Source: Aliiroseovarius marinus
Lineage (GTDB): Bacteria; Pseudomonadota; Alphaproteobacteria; Rhodobacterales; Rhodobacteraceae
Length of the DNA: 64,000 nucleotides
Assembly (NCBI RefSeq): GCF_004360145.1
Contig: NZ_ML178714.1
Coordinates: 79,474-143,473, forward strand
Direction: 5' to 3'
The notes beneath the pieces are model-generated. The model worked only from the letters and a program-made list of their open reading frames with translations. It ran no database searches and was not told where the DNA came from. Shown piece by piece: positions 36,933 to 46,860 of this stretch. Position 1 is the first letter of the stretch, and each line of letters opens with the position of its first letter. The translations under genes and the position numbers were made by a program.

Positions 36933-36962
36933 AAGGACGGGTCACTGACCCGTCCTTTTCTT
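36933..36962 (+). terminator. Intrinsic terminator after phaP
   Basis: AAGGACGGGTCA and TGACCCGTCCTT form a near-perfect palindrome (36933-36957) with T-rich sequence after it. Confidence 0.9.
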
Positions 36963-36996
36963 TTTGGGGGTCCCGCACGGAATTTGAGCAAAAGTC

Positions 36997-37036
36997 TTGC
37001 CTTTACGCCCCGCGCTGCTAGGATTTTGCAGTGCAG
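36997..37036 (+). promoter_or_regulatory. phaR promoter with downstream PhaR-type site
   Basis: A -35 box TTGCCT (36997-37002) and a -10 box TAGGAT (37019-37024) are 16 bases apart. TGCAGTGCAG (37027-37036) follows immediately, near the expected start of transcription, and fits autorepression. Confidence 0.65.
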
Positions 37037-37063
37037 AAAGATAATTTTCTGCGGGGAGGTAAC

Positions 37064-37624
37064 ATGAACAAGTCTCAGGACGCGCTGCTGATCAAGCGAT
37101 ATGCAAGCCGGCGGCTCTATAATACGGAAACGTCCGATTACGTAACCTTGGACGACATTGCGGGGTTCATCCGCGATGGGCGCGAGGTACAGATCATCGA
37201 TCTGAAATCCGGCGATGACCTGACACGTCAGTATCTACTGCAAATCATCGCAGAACATGAAAGCCGCGGCGAAAATGTCTTGCCAGTGGATGTGCTGACC
37301 GACCTGGTCCGTTCCTATACCACGCAGGCCCAAAGCGTCGTGCCGCAGTTCCTTGCGGCCAGCTTTGAAATGCTGCGCGATGGTCAGTCGAAGATGATGG
37401 AAAATCTTGGCAGCATGGGTAATCCCATGGCGAACATGCCAGGGTTCGAGGCCATGCAGGCCCAGCAGGAAGCCTTCATGAAGGCAATGATGAGCGGCTT
37501 CTCTGGATCTTCGGGACCAGCACAGGACAGCGAGACGGACGAAAAGTCCGGAGATGCTGACGAACTGGACAAGATCAAGAAGCAGTTGGTCGAGCTGCAG
37601 TCGAAGTTGTCGAAACTCAGCTAA
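37064..37624 (+). CDS. phaR: Polyhydroxyalkanoate synthesis repressor PhaR
   Basis: A DNA-binding repressor of PHA genes that is released when it binds nascent PHA. The 186-residue product has the N-terminal PHB/PHA accumulation regulator domain: IKRYASRRLYNTETSDYVTLDDIAGFIRDG. RQYLLQIIAEHESRG and the middle LPVDVLTDLVRSYTTQAQSVVPQFLAAS follow. The Gln/Met-rich region and a C-terminal coiled coil (IKKQLVELQSKLSKLS) complete it. The ATG at 37064 has GGGGAGG upstream; an upstream ATG at 37031 lies within the operator. Terminator follows. Confidence 0.94.
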   Translation: MNKSQDALLIKRYASRRLYNTETSDYVTLDDIAGFIRDGREVQIIDLKSGDDLTRQYLLQIIAEHESRGENVLPVDVLTDLVRSYTTQAQSVVPQFLAASFEMLRDGQSKMMENLGSMGNPMANMPGFEAMQAQQEAFMKAMMSGFSGSSGPAQDSETDEKSGDADELDKIKKQLVELQSKLSKLS

Positions 37625-37646
37625 GACGCGCGACCCTGATCTCATA

Positions 37647-37675
37647 GAAAAGCCCGGCAGCAGACCGGGCTTTCT
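37647..37675. terminator. Bidirectional terminator between phaR and lexA
   Basis: GAAAAGCCCGG pairs with CCGGGCTTTC around a 7-base loop. It lies between converging genes. Confidence 0.88.
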
Positions 37676-37699
37676 TCGTTTCGCGTGGTGTTTGAGGAC

Positions 37700-38398
37700 T
37701 TAGTAGGTCCGGATCAGCCCGACCAGCTTGCCTTGCACCTTCACCTGTCCTTCGGGCAGAAGGCGGGTTTCATAGGCGGGGTTTGCCGCCTCAAGCGCGA
37801 TCATGTCGCCGTTTTTGCGGAAGCGTTTCAGCGTCGCCTCATAGCCATCGACCTGAGCGACCACGATATCGCCATTCTCGGCTTGATTGGTTTCGCGGAT
37901 CACAACAACATCGCCATTGTTGATCCCGGCGTCGATCATCGAGTCGCCTTTGACTTCCAGCGCATAGTGACGCCCACCGGCGCCCAGCATCGCGCCGGGA
38001 ACCGAGACATGCTGCGCCCCGTCAGTGATCGCTTCGATCGGTTCACCCGCAGCGATGCGCCCGAGAAGCGGCAGTTCGTTCACGCCAAGCGCATCCAAGG
38101 GCAGCGCGGTGTTTGGCGTGCTTTCAGGGCGTCCACCTTCAACCACTCGCGGTTCGAACCCGGCACGGCCCGCGTTTTCCATGGTTTCCGGCAGCTTCAC
38201 GATTTCGATTGCGCGGGCGCGATGGGCGAGGCGGCGAATGAAGCCGCGTTCCTCAAGCGCTGTGATCAGGCGGTGAATGCCGGATTTGGAGCGCAGGTCC
38301 AGCGCCTCTTTCATCTCGTCAAAAGAGGGGGACACCCCATCCTTTTGCATGCGCTTGTGGATAAATTCCAGAAGTTCCAACTGCTTGCGGGTCAGCAT
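37700..38398 (-). CDS. lexA: LexA repressor of the SOS response
   Basis: Represses DNA-damage genes and self-cleaves when RecA is active. The 232-residue protein has the winged-helix DNA-binding domain in residues 1-65 ([30 protein letters not shown]), the Ala117-Gly118 cleavage site in GRIAAGEP, catalytic Ser153 in KGDSMID, and Lys191 in EATLKRF. The linker is long, as in other alphaproteobacteria. It is preceded by three GTTC half-sites, which fits autoregulation. It lies downstream of moeA, with its own promoter region of 143 bases. Confidence 0.96.
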   Translation of the reverse strand: MLTRKQLELLEFIHKRMQKDGVSPSFDEMKEALDLRSKSGIHRLITALEERGFIRRLAHRARAIEIVKLPETMENAGRAGFEPRVVEGGRPESTPNTALPLDALGVNELPLLGRIAAGEPIEAITDGAQHVSVPGAMLGAGGRHYALEVKGDSMIDAGINNGDVVVIRETNQAENGDIVVAQVDGYEATLKRFRKNGDMIALEAANPAYETRLLPEGQVKVQGKLVGLIRTY

Positions 38399-38474
38399 CT
38401 GCGTTCCTCCGTCCTCGTTTACGGGGCGAAAGGGATATATTTAGACCTTCAGCCCAAGGCCCTCGTCGCGGGGC

Positions 38475-38500
38475 GTTCAAGTTCTGTTCTAGCCATGTTC
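38475..38500 (-). promoter_or_regulatory. Overlapping LexA boxes with three 11-bp-phased GTTC half-sites
   Basis: GTTC occurs at 38475-38478, 38486-38489 and 38497-38500, each separated by exactly seven bases. Each adjacent pair makes a GTTC-N7-GTTC box, the direct-repeat operator of alphaproteobacterial LexA. It lies 77 to 102 bases upstream of lexA. Confidence 0.85.
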
Positions 38501-38541
38501 TCTTTTTGTGTCAACTGCGGGCCTATGCGCGGCCCCACGGG

Positions 38542-39714
38542 TCAGATCGGCAGATACTCAACCTGTGCACCAGCTTCGAGCGCAGGCGCTGCGACCGGAC
38601 GCACCAGAAGTGCGTTTGCTTGGGCCAGAACGCTCAGAAGGGCGCTGTCCTGGCTGTCGAAGACAGTGATTTGGCCGCCGTCCACTCGCGCACGCATATA
38701 GTGTTCGCGAGGTCCGTTCTGACGGACATCCGCGGCAAGTATGGCCTGATGTCGCGGGGCGGCCGATTCACCCAATCCCTGCATGGCGCGCAGGGCTGGA
38801 ACAAGGAAAACGTGACCGCAAACCATTGAGGATACTGGGTTTCCGGGCAGGCCGATCATCACGGCATCGCCCATCCGTCCGGCCATCAGGGGCTTTCCGG
38901 GGCGCATCAGGACTTTATAGAAGCTCTGATCCATGCCCATTTCGGCGGCCACATCGCCAACGATGTCGTGATCCCCGACGGATGCCCCACCGATGGTGAC
39001 GATCAGGTCCGCATCTGCGGCAAGCTCCAGCGCAGTGCGCAGGCTGTCAGCATTGTCGCGCGCGATGGGCAACATGCGGGCGTGACCTCCGTTCGCCTCA
39101 ATCAGGGCTTTCAGGCCGAAACTGTTGGAAGCGATAATCTGGTCCGGTCCCGGTTCCTCGCCGGGCATGACCAGCTCGTCCCCTGTGGCCAGAAGGGCCA
39201 CGACAGGTTTGCGGGAGACGGTCAGGGTGGGCACGTTCATCGCTGCGGCCAGCGCCAGATCGGCAGGGGTCAGCACGCGGGGCGCGGGGATCTTGTCACC
39301 GGGTTTGAAATCGGCGCCTGCCGGACGCACATGCGGGCCTTTGTCTAGCTTGCGCGCCAACGTAATTAGGTTGCCTTTGCGCTCCACATCTTCCTGAATG
39401 ATGACGCGATTTGTGCCTTCGGGCAGGGGCGCGCCGGTGAAGATGCGAACGCATTCTCCGGGGCCCACGCGGCCTTCATACCCGTGTCCGGCAGCACTTT
39501 CGCCAATCACGCGGAACATCGCTTCGGGGTCGGCTTCAACGCCGTTCAGCGCGTAGCCATCCATGGCCGAGGCGGCAAAAGGAGGTTGCAGGCGGGTGGC
39601 GGTGACGGGGGCTGCCAGGGCGCGGCCAGCGGCCTCGGCCAGCGGGACCTCTTCGGTTCCACAAGGCGTGACCAGCTCAAAGATTGCGTCTAACGCCTCG
39701 TTCACCGTGATCAT
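38542..39714 (-). CDS. moeA: Molybdopterin molybdotransferase
   Basis: Inserts molybdate into adenylylated molybdopterin to finish the molybdenum cofactor. The 390-residue protein shows the N-terminal TPCGTEEVPLAEAAGRALA and MDGYAL motifs, IFTGAPLPEG, and the central ATGDELV with TIGGASVGDHD, which holds the molybdate-binding Gly and Asp residues. LPGNPVSSM is the last conserved site. Its start overlaps the moaC stop. Member of the moaC-moeA pair. Confidence 0.94.
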   Translation of the reverse strand: MITVNEALDAIFELVTPCGTEEVPLAEAAGRALAAPVTATRLQPPFAASAMDGYALNGVEADPEAMFRVIGESAAGHGYEGRVGPGECVRIFTGAPLPEGTNRVIIQEDVERKGNLITLARKLDKGPHVRPAGADFKPGDKIPAPRVLTPADLALAAAMNVPTLTVSRKPVVALLATGDELVMPGEEPGPDQIIASNSFGLKALIEANGGHARMLPIARDNADSLRTALELAADADLIVTIGGASVGDHDIVGDVAAEMGMDQSFYKVLMRPGKPLMAGRMGDAVMIGLPGNPVSSMVCGHVFLVPALRAMQGLGESAAPRHQAILAADVRQNGPREHYMRARVDGGQITVFDSQDSALLSVLAQANALLVRPVAAPALEAGAQVEYLPI

Positions 39715-40196
39715 CAGCTTGCCTCGTAGATACCTGATTTCCCGCCTTCTTTGCGCAGAAGGCGAATGCCCGTGATTTCCATGCCCTTCTCGGCCGCCTT
39801 CAGCATGTCATAGACCGTCAGGCAGGCGGTCGACACGGCGGTCAGGGCTTCCATTTCCACACCGGTCTGGCCGCCGGTTTTGACGGTGGCGGTAATACGC
39901 ACGCCGGGCAGGTCGGGTTGCGGCTCAAGCTCCAACGCGACCTTGGTGATCGGCAGTGGATGGCAGAGCGGGATCAGGTCGGACGTCTTCTTGGCCCCCA
40001 TGATCCCGGCCAGACGCGCAATGCCTAACACGTCGCCTTTCTTGGCCGTGCCCGAGGTGACGAGCGCCAATGTCTCGGGCGTCATGCGCACAAAGCCTTC
40101 AGCCAGCGCGATGCGATCGGTCACAGCCTTGTCCGAGACATCGACCATATGGGCCTGTCCCTCGGCGTCGAAATGGGTCAGGGGGCTATCGCTCAT
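39714..40196 (-). CDS. moaC: Cyclic pyranopterin monophosphate synthase
   Basis: With MoaA, converts GTP-derived cyclic intermediate to cyclic pyranopterin monophosphate, the first step of molybdenum-cofactor synthesis. The 160-residue protein contains [29 protein letters not shown] with catalytic His, and [20 protein letters not shown] with the other active-site residues. Overlaps trpC by 4 bases and moeA by 1 base, so the three are tightly coupled. Confidence 0.95.
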   Translation of the reverse strand: MSDSPLTHFDAEGQAHMVDVSDKAVTDRIALAEGFVRMTPETLALVTSGTAKKGDVLGIARLAGIMGAKKTSDLIPLCHPLPITKVALELEPQPDLPGVRITATVKTGGQTGVEMEALTAVSTACLTVYDMLKAAEKGMEITGIRLLRKEGGKSGIYEAS

Positions 40197-40993
40197 GCGG
40201 GCACCGGATTGGCTAGGATGGCGCGGGTTGCGGCCTCGACATCGTCCTGACGCATCAGGCTTTCACCGATCAGGAAGCTGCGGGCGCCGTGCGCGGCCAT
40301 GTCGGCCAGATCTTGCGGTGTGAAGAGGCCGCTTTCGCAGACCAGATGACGCTCTTTCCCGGCCAGTTTCGACAGGCGACGGGTGGTGTCGAGCGAGGTC
40401 TCGAAAGTCTTCAGGTTGCGGTTGTTCACGCCCAGAAGCGGCGACTTCAGGATCGTCGCGCGTTCCAGTTCTTCTTCGTCATGCACTTCGACCAGAACGT
40501 CCATGCCCCAGGAAAAAGCTGCGTCTTCAAGCTCTTGCGCTTGGCTGTCCTCGACCGAGGCCATGATGATCAGGATGCAGTCAGCGCCCAAGGCGCGGGC
40601 CTCAGTTACCTGATAGGTGTCATACATGAAATCCTTGCGCAGCGCGGGCAACGACACGGCAGAGCGGGCCGCCACGAGGAATTCATCCGCACCTTGGAAG
40701 GACGGGGCATCTGTCAGGACCGACAGGCAGGACGCGCCGCCAGCCTCATAGGCTTTGGCGATCGCGGGAGGGTCGAAATCCGGGCGGATCAGGCCTTTGG
40801 ACGGGCTGGCTTTCTTGACCTCGGCGATCAGACCATAGCCGGTTTCGGCGTCTTTCATCAGGGATGCCGCGAAGCCACGGGTTGGGCTTGCGGCGCGGGC
40901 GGCGGCCTCGACCTCGGACAGGGGGCGGGCGGCTTTGCACGCGGCCACGTGTTCGAGTTTGTAGGCTTTGATTTTATCCAGAACAGTGCTCAT
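40193..40993 (-). CDS. trpC: Indole-3-glycerol phosphate synthase
   Basis: Closes the indole ring in tryptophan synthesis. The 266-residue TIM barrel contains [15 protein letters not shown] with the catalytic Lys, [13 protein letters not shown] with the second Lys, and [21 protein letters not shown] and LIGESLMR at the phosphate-binding end. Separated from trpD by a hairpin-rich 150-base gap, while it overlaps moaC, so trpD and trpC are not tightly packed. Confidence 0.95.
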   Translation of the reverse strand: MSTVLDKIKAYKLEHVAACKAARPLSEVEAAARAASPTRGFAASLMKDAETGYGLIAEVKKASPSKGLIRPDFDPPAIAKAYEAGGASCLSVLTDAPSFQGADEFLVAARSAVSLPALRKDFMYDTYQVTEARALGADCILIIMASVEDSQAQELEDAAFSWGMDVLVEVHDEEELERATILKSPLLGVNNRNLKTFETSLDTTRRLSKLAGKERHLVCESGLFTPQDLADMAAHGARSFLIGESLMRQDDVEAATRAILANPVPA

Positions 40994-41086
40994 GCGCTGG
41001 TTCTAGCGCGGGCAGGGGGCGGATGGAAGGCGGAATGCGTGCAGGATTTGCGCGAAGGGCATCGACCGTCCGTCGGGTGGGCGTAT

Positions 41087-41136
41087 AACGCCCGCCCGGT
41101 GGGGGCGGACGGGCGTTGCCCGGCGTGCCGCCGGGC
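41087..41136. repeat. Double hairpin between trpD and trpC
   Basis: AACGCCCG (41087-41094) is inverted at 41110-41117 and extends with one mismatch to 12 bases. A second stem, GCCCGGC-GTGCC-GCCGGGC, covers 41118-41136. No T-run follows, so it is not a simple terminator. The gap between trpD and trpC is 150 bases and has no gene I can support. Confidence 0.7.
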
Positions 41137-41143
41137 GAAAGGT

Positions 41144-42160
41144 TTATGCCGCCGAGGTTAGGGCAGCCAGCGCCTCGATCTTGGCTTTCGCAGCGCCGCT
41201 GTCGATGCTTTCGGCGGCCATTTCGACACCGGATTTCAGATCGCTCACCTTGTCGGCCACAATCAGTGCGGCGGCGGCGTTGAACAGCACCGCATCGCGA
41301 TAGGCAGACGGCGCACCATCCAGCAGTGCGCGGAAGGCGACGGCGTTCTCGGCGGGCTCGCCGCCAAGGATCGAGGCCAGCGGGTGCACCGGCAGGCCCG
41401 CGTCCTCGGGGTGGATTTCGCGGGTGTGCACTGCGCCATCCTCGACTGCGGCCACGGCTGTCGTCCCGGTGATCGAGATCTCGTCCATCCCCTCGGATCC
41501 ATGTACCAGCCATGCTTTCTCGGACCCAAGGGCCAACAGCGTTTCGGCCATCGGATGGATCAGATCTGCCGCAAAAGCGCCTGTCAGCTGGCGTTTCACG
41601 CCTGCGGGGTTGGTCAGCGGACCAAGGATGTTGAAGATCGTTTTGCAGCCCATTTCCTGGCGCACCGGCATGACGTGCTTGATCGCCGGGTGATGCATCG
41701 GGGCCATCATGAAGCCGATCCCGACCTCGTTGATCGCACGTTCGGCCACGTCTGCGCCGACCATCACGTTCACGCCCATCTCGGTCAGCGCATCTGCAGC
41801 GCCCGATTTCGACGACAAGTTACGGTTACCGTGCTTGGCAACAGTCACGCCAGCACCCGCCACAACAAAGGCGGTGGCGGTCGAGATGTTCAGGGTGCCC
41901 AACGCGTCGCCGCCGGTGCCCACGATGTCCATCGCACCCTCAGGCGCGTTCACCGCATTGCACTTGGCGCGCATGACGGCGGCAGCGGCTGAATACTCTG
42001 CCACGCTTTCCCCGCGCGTGCGCATGGCGGCCAGAAGCGCGCCCATCTGAGCAGGCGTTGCACGGCCTTCGAACAGCTCTTCAAACGCGTCTTCGGCCTG
42101 TCCGCGCGACAGCGGGCCTTCGGTGGCCGCAAAAATCAGAGGTTTCATCGCGTCGCTCAT
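41144..42160 (-). CDS. trpD: Anthranilate phosphoribosyltransferase
   Basis: Adds the phosphoribosyl group to anthranilate. The 338-residue enzyme has [20 protein letters not shown] with the PRPP-binding Gly-rich loop, [19 protein letters not shown], and [23 protein letters not shown]. Length and motifs are complete. It overlaps trpG by 4 bases (ATGA). It forms the trpG-trpD part of the operon. Confidence 0.95.
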   Translation of the reverse strand: MSDAMKPLIFAATEGPLSRGQAEDAFEELFEGRATPAQMGALLAAMRTRGESVAEYSAAAAVMRAKCNAVNAPEGAMDIVGTGGDALGTLNISTATAFVVAGAGVTVAKHGNRNLSSKSGAADALTEMGVNVMVGADVAERAINEVGIGFMMAPMHHPAIKHVMPVRQEMGCKTIFNILGPLTNPAGVKRQLTGAFAADLIHPMAETLLALGSEKAWLVHGSEGMDEISITGTTAVAAVEDGAVHTREIHPEDAGLPVHPLASILGGEPAENAVAFRALLDGAPSAYRDAVLFNAAAALIVADKVSDLKSGVEMAAESIDSGAAKAKIEALAALTSAA

Positions 42161-42738
42161 GCCGCCACCTTTGTTTTCTTCAGGAAGTTTTCCAGCATCG
42201 CGTGGCCGTGCTCGGACCGGATGCTTTCGGGGTGGAACTGCACGCCTTCAATCTCAAGCTCTTTGTGGCGCAGCCCCATGATCAGGCCGTTGTCCAGCTC
42301 GGCGGTGATCTCAAGGCAGTCGGGCAGGGTGGCGCGATCCACCACCAGCGAATGATAGCGCGTCGCTTGCAGCGGCGAGGGCAGGCCTTCGAACACGCCT
42401 TTGCCTTCGTGCAGGACGGTGCCCATCTTGCCATGTACGATTTCGGGTGCGCGGACAACGTCGCCGCCGAACGCCTCGCCAATCGTCTGGTGGCCCAAGC
42501 AAACGCCAAAGAGCGGCACCTTTGCTTCGGCAGCGGCCAACGTCAATGGCAGGCAAATGCCTGCCTGTGCCGGGTCACAGGGGCCGGGGGACAGGACGAT
42601 CCCATCCGCGCCCATGCCCATCGCTTCTTGCACATTCAGTGCATCGTTGCGACGCACGACCACATCGGCCCCAAGCTCGCCGAAATAATGGACGAGGTTG
42701 TAGGTAAAGCTGTCATAGTTATCGATCAGCAGGATCAT
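42157..42738 (-). CDS. trpG: Anthranilate synthase glutamine amidotransferase component
   Basis: Supplies ammonia from glutamine to TrpE. The 193-residue class I amidotransferase has the nucleophile Cys in [15 protein letters not shown] and the His-Glu pair in GVQFHPESI. It begins [21 protein letters not shown], which sets the ATG at 42738. It can also act as PabA, which cannot be separated here. trpE is not next to it in the window. Confidence 0.95.
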   Translation of the reverse strand: MILLIDNYDSFTYNLVHYFGELGADVVVRRNDALNVQEAMGMGADGIVLSPGPCDPAQAGICLPLTLAAAEAKVPLFGVCLGHQTIGEAFGGDVVRAPEIVHGKMGTVLHEGKGVFEGLPSPLQATRYHSLVVDRATLPDCLEITAELDNGLIMGLRHKELEIEGVQFHPESIRSEHGHAMLENFLKKTKVAA

Positions 42739-42868
42739 CTCGCGGCCTTTCGCCAAAGTTGTATTAGAAGGGGTTACGAAATGCCCCTGTCGGGCTATAC
42801 ATGGTCTAGGCAAGCGCCGAGGGTCAAGAGCGGCGCGGGATCAATCGAGTAATCAGGGGGTAAAAGCC

Positions 42869-44221
42869 ATGGCAAAAGGCTTCCTTACAGGCGTAATTTG
42901 CGGCGGTGTCGTCTCGGCGGTCGGTTTGGCGTTCGTATCACCGATGTTACCACCCATCCAGACGGCCCCTGTACCGATTGTCCAGACCGAAGCGCCGACC
43001 CCGACAGAGGCCCCGGAAGTTGTGGAAACACCGGCCGACGTCGCCGCGCCAGAAGCGGATGCTGCGCCTGTCGCCGAGGCCGTGGACGAGCCTGAAATTG
43101 TTGAAGAGGCCGCGCCCTCTGCGCCGGTGGAGGCCCCCGAGACGCCGATCGAAGACGCCGTTGGTGAAGATACGGCCACCGAGGGCAACGCGGTCGAGAC
43201 AGAAACCCCCGCAGCCGAACCCGAAGAAGATGCAACAGAGGTTGAAGAACAGCCCGCACCCGCTGCACCTGAAGCCGAGACCTCTGACGCCGCAATCGTA
43301 GCACCCGAGGCGTCCGCACCTGATGTGGCCGAGGCTGACGCCAGTGCGCCAAACGCACAAGAGCCCGAGGTGACCACGGATCGGCGCATCGGGCTGGGCA
43401 CAAGCGTTGCGCCCCTTACCGACCAAGCGCCCGGCGTGACCACCAACCGTCTGCCCAGCATTGGCTCGGCTGACGCGGGTGAAGAGGCTCCCGCGATCGA
43501 TCTGGCCCAGCCGCTTGAAACGGCGCTGCTCGATCTGTCTTCGTCGCCTTTGGCAATCGAACGCAATGCAGTTCCCGCGTTGGCCATCGGAGGACGCCCT
43601 TTGATGGCGGTTGTGCTGAAGGATATGGGCCCTGAGCGTACCAAACTTGAGGGCATGGATAAGCTGCCCTTCCCGGTCAGCGTCATTCTGGATGTCACTG
43701 CGCCCGATCTGGACGATGCCATCGCGTTCTATCGCGCGGCTGGGGCCGAGCTTGTGATGCAGGCGGATCTGCCGCCCAACGCAACCCCAACCGACGCCGA
43801 GGTGAACCTGCAGGTGCAACAGCCCAAGCTGAACATGGGTGTGGCTGTTTATATGGCGCCCGACAGCGGCTTTCAGACCAACGCGCCCCTGTCGCGTCAG
43901 ATTGCCGAGATTCTTGTGGCCTCGGGTCATGGGTTGATCACGCTACCCGAGGGGCTGAACACCGGCCACAAGAACGCGCTGAAAACCGGCGTTCCGGCAG
44001 GGTTGGTGTTCCGTGATCTGGATGGAAATGGGCAGGACAACAAGGTCATCCGCCGTTTTCTGGACAACGCAGCCTTCAAGGCTGATCAGCAAGACGGTGT
44101 GATCCTGATGGGCCGGGCGGTGCCGGAAACGCTGACCGCTCTGGTCGAATGGAGCGTGGGCAATCGTGTCGGCTCGGTCGCGATGGTGCCGGTGTCCACG
44201 GTGCTACTAGGCGGTTCCTGA
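42869..44221 (+). CDS. Divergent polysaccharide deacetylase-like (YibQ family) protein, catalytic residues apparently lost
   Basis: A 450-residue envelope protein. A transmembrane or signal anchor lies at residues 5-26. A long acidic linker rich in Pro, Ala, Glu and Thr spans about 30-165. The C-terminal half is a divergent polysaccharide deacetylase fold beginning RPLMAVVLKDMG. The metal-site Asp pair of the family (usually DDxG) reads KDMG here, the usual HxPMEP segment reads QADLPP, and the usual NHMG segment reads VYMAP. It is probably inactive and may bind a partner. It diverges from trpG. Confidence 0.75.
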   Translation: MAKGFLTGVICGGVVSAVGLAFVSPMLPPIQTAPVPIVQTEAPTPTEAPEVVETPADVAAPEADAAPVAEAVDEPEIVEEAAPSAPVEAPETPIEDAVGEDTATEGNAVETETPAAEPEEDATEVEEQPAPAAPEAETSDAAIVAPEASAPDVAEADASAPNAQEPEVTTDRRIGLGTSVAPLTDQAPGVTTNRLPSIGSADAGEEAPAIDLAQPLETALLDLSSSPLAIERNAVPALAIGGRPLMAVVLKDMGPERTKLEGMDKLPFPVSVILDVTAPDLDDAIAFYRAAGAELVMQADLPPNATPTDAEVNLQVQQPKLNMGVAVYMAPDSGFQTNAPLSRQIAEILVASGHGLITLPEGLNTGHKNALKTGVPAGLVFRDLDGNGQDNKVIRRFLDNAAFKADQQDGVILMGRAVPETLTALVEWSVGNRVGSVAMVPVSTVLLGGS

Positions 44222-44647
44222 TCAGGCGCGCGGAATGTCAAAGCCGGGGGCGGCCAGTGTGAAGCCCTCGAATTGAAATCCCGGTGAAACGGTGCAGCTG
44301 ACCAGCGTATAGGCTCCGGTCGTGCGCGCCGCTTGCCAGTGATCCTTTGGCACGATGATTTGCGGGGCCTGTCCCGCTGCAAGATCGGGGCCAAGCATGT
44401 GGTCGGTGGCGGGGCCTTCGTCGGTCTTAGACATCGACAGCACCAAGGGCGCGCCTGCGTGATACAGCCAGATCTCGCCCGCATCGACCCGGTGCCAATG
44501 GCTCTGCTCGCCCTCTTTTAGCAGGAAATAGATACAGGTGCCGCTGGGGCGCCCGTCGGCATCCGTATCCACCCATGTCTGGCGATAATGCCCACCTTCG
44601 GGATGCGGGGCGAGGTCGAGGTGCTGAATGATCTGGTTCGGGGTCAT
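44222..44647 (-). CDS. Cupin (DUF985) protein
   Basis: A 141-residue cupin. The family opening LDLAPHPEGGHYRQTW is present, then SHWHRVDAGEIWLYHAG with the metal-type His/Glu motif, and VPKDHWQAARTTGAYTLVSCTVSPGFQFEGF at the end. DUF985 proteins are small cytosolic beta-barrels of unclear enzymatic role, some related to sugar epimerases. It converges with the YibQ-like gene, whose stop is adjacent. Confidence 0.85.
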   Translation of the reverse strand: MTPNQIIQHLDLAPHPEGGHYRQTWVDTDADGRPSGTCIYFLLKEGEQSHWHRVDAGEIWLYHAGAPLVLSMSKTDEGPATDHMLGPDLAAGQAPQIIVPKDHWQAARTTGAYTLVSCTVSPGFQFEGFTLAAPGFDIPRA

Positions 44648-44769
44648 GGGGCAGGACTATAGCCTTTCGACGGATACGCGCCATCTGCAATTTGTGGTAA
44701 AATCCGGCCCATTCACGAGTGGCGAGGCAGGGCAGGGACCTATCATCCATTTCCAATCAGGAGGTTGAT

Positions 44770-45096
44770 ATGTCTTTTTATCTATTTCGGGGCCGCTACA
44801 GCACGGACAGTTTGCGTGCGTTGGTCGATAAACCGCAGGACCGCGAAGCGGCGGCTGGGGCGATGATCGACAGCATGGGGGCCAAGCTGCATCACCTGTT
44901 TTTCTGTTTCGGAGACGATGATGTTGTGGCGCTGATCGAAGCGCCGGATGACGAAACCATGGCCGCTTGCGCCTTGGTGGTCGGGGCCTCGGGCATGATG
45001 TCCGGCGGGTCCACGACCAAGTTGATGACCAGCGCAGAGGCGATGAATGCGATGAAAACCGCTGCCAAGGGGCGTGCGAACTATCAGACTGTTTGA
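44770..45096 (+). CDS. GYD-domain protein
   Basis: A 108-residue protein with the GYD fold: YLFRGRYSTDSLRALVDKPQDR, HHLFFCFGDDDVVALIEAPDDETMAACAL, and MTSAEAMNAMKTAAKGR. Function is unknown; the family is a ferredoxin-like small protein. The start at 44770 follows AGGAGG. It is a single gene with its own promoter region. Confidence 0.85.
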   Translation: MSFYLFRGRYSTDSLRALVDKPQDREAAAGAMIDSMGAKLHHLFFCFGDDDVVALIEAPDDETMAACALVVGASGMMSGGSTTKLMTSAEAMNAMKTAAKGRANYQTV

Positions 45097-45178
45097 TGCA
45101 AATGAAATACTGAGCGGGGAGGCAAGATGCCCCCCGCCCTTAAAATGGGGCCTTAACTCGGCAAAGATGCGTGCGTGT

Positions 45179-45331
45179 TTATACGCCCGGCACGGTGCAG
45201 TCTGCAGCATCCAGATCCAGAACCGGATCATTCGCCGTGCATTCCTCGCCTGACAACGGATAGGTCTCGGTGTCGGCACAAGCGACCAATAGCGTGGAGG
45301 ACGCAAGGAGGGCAAAAAACAATCTAAGCAT
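45179..45331 (-). CDS. Small 50-residue lipoprotein
   Basis: A short gene below many length cutoffs. The frame reads MLRLFFALLASSTLLVACAD, a signal with lipobox LVAC (Cys18), then TETYPLSGEECTANDPVLD and LDAADCTVPGV with two further cysteines at residues 31 and 45. AAGGAG lies 8 bases upstream of the ATG. The mature part is about 32 residues, so it is probably outer-membrane attached and disulfide-held. Function unknown. It lies upstream of no other gene on its strand; eno is on the far side of a terminator. Confidence 0.78.
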   Translation of the reverse strand: MLRLFFALLASSTLLVACADTETYPLSGEECTANDPVLDLDAADCTVPGV

Positions 45332-45451
45332 TTAGGTGTCTCCTTCTTTGTTGGACAACTTCATTCTGCTCGTAATGCCATTCCCGGGGCTATGACGTGG
45401 ATCAACCGGCCCAGAAGCCCGGGTTTGCTCGGGGTGCTTGGCTCCAAAAGC

Positions 45452-45482
45452 AAAAAGCCCTGCCGTTTCCAGCAGGGCTTTC
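45452..45482. terminator. Intrinsic terminator after eno
   Basis: AAAGCCCTGC (45454-45463) pairs with GCAGGGCTTT (45472-45481) around an 8-base loop. It lies 20 bases after the eno stop. Confidence 0.88.
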
Positions 45483-45501
45483 CAGTCGTTCTGGGGACTG
45501 A

Positions 45502-46803
<1,302 letters not shown>

Positions 46804-46860
46804 TCAGTTGAGGCGTCTTTAGCCTGTTCCGCGCGACACGACAACAGGGCAGGTGAGATG

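Noticed and set aside
40974-41513. Minus-strand open frame between trpC and trpD
   Set aside because: It overlaps the 3' part of trpD in another frame, is Arg/Gly-rich and matches no family.
42739-42868. Trp attenuator or leader peptide before trpG
   Set aside because: The leader region has no short frame with tandem Trp codons and no clear terminator/antiterminator pair.
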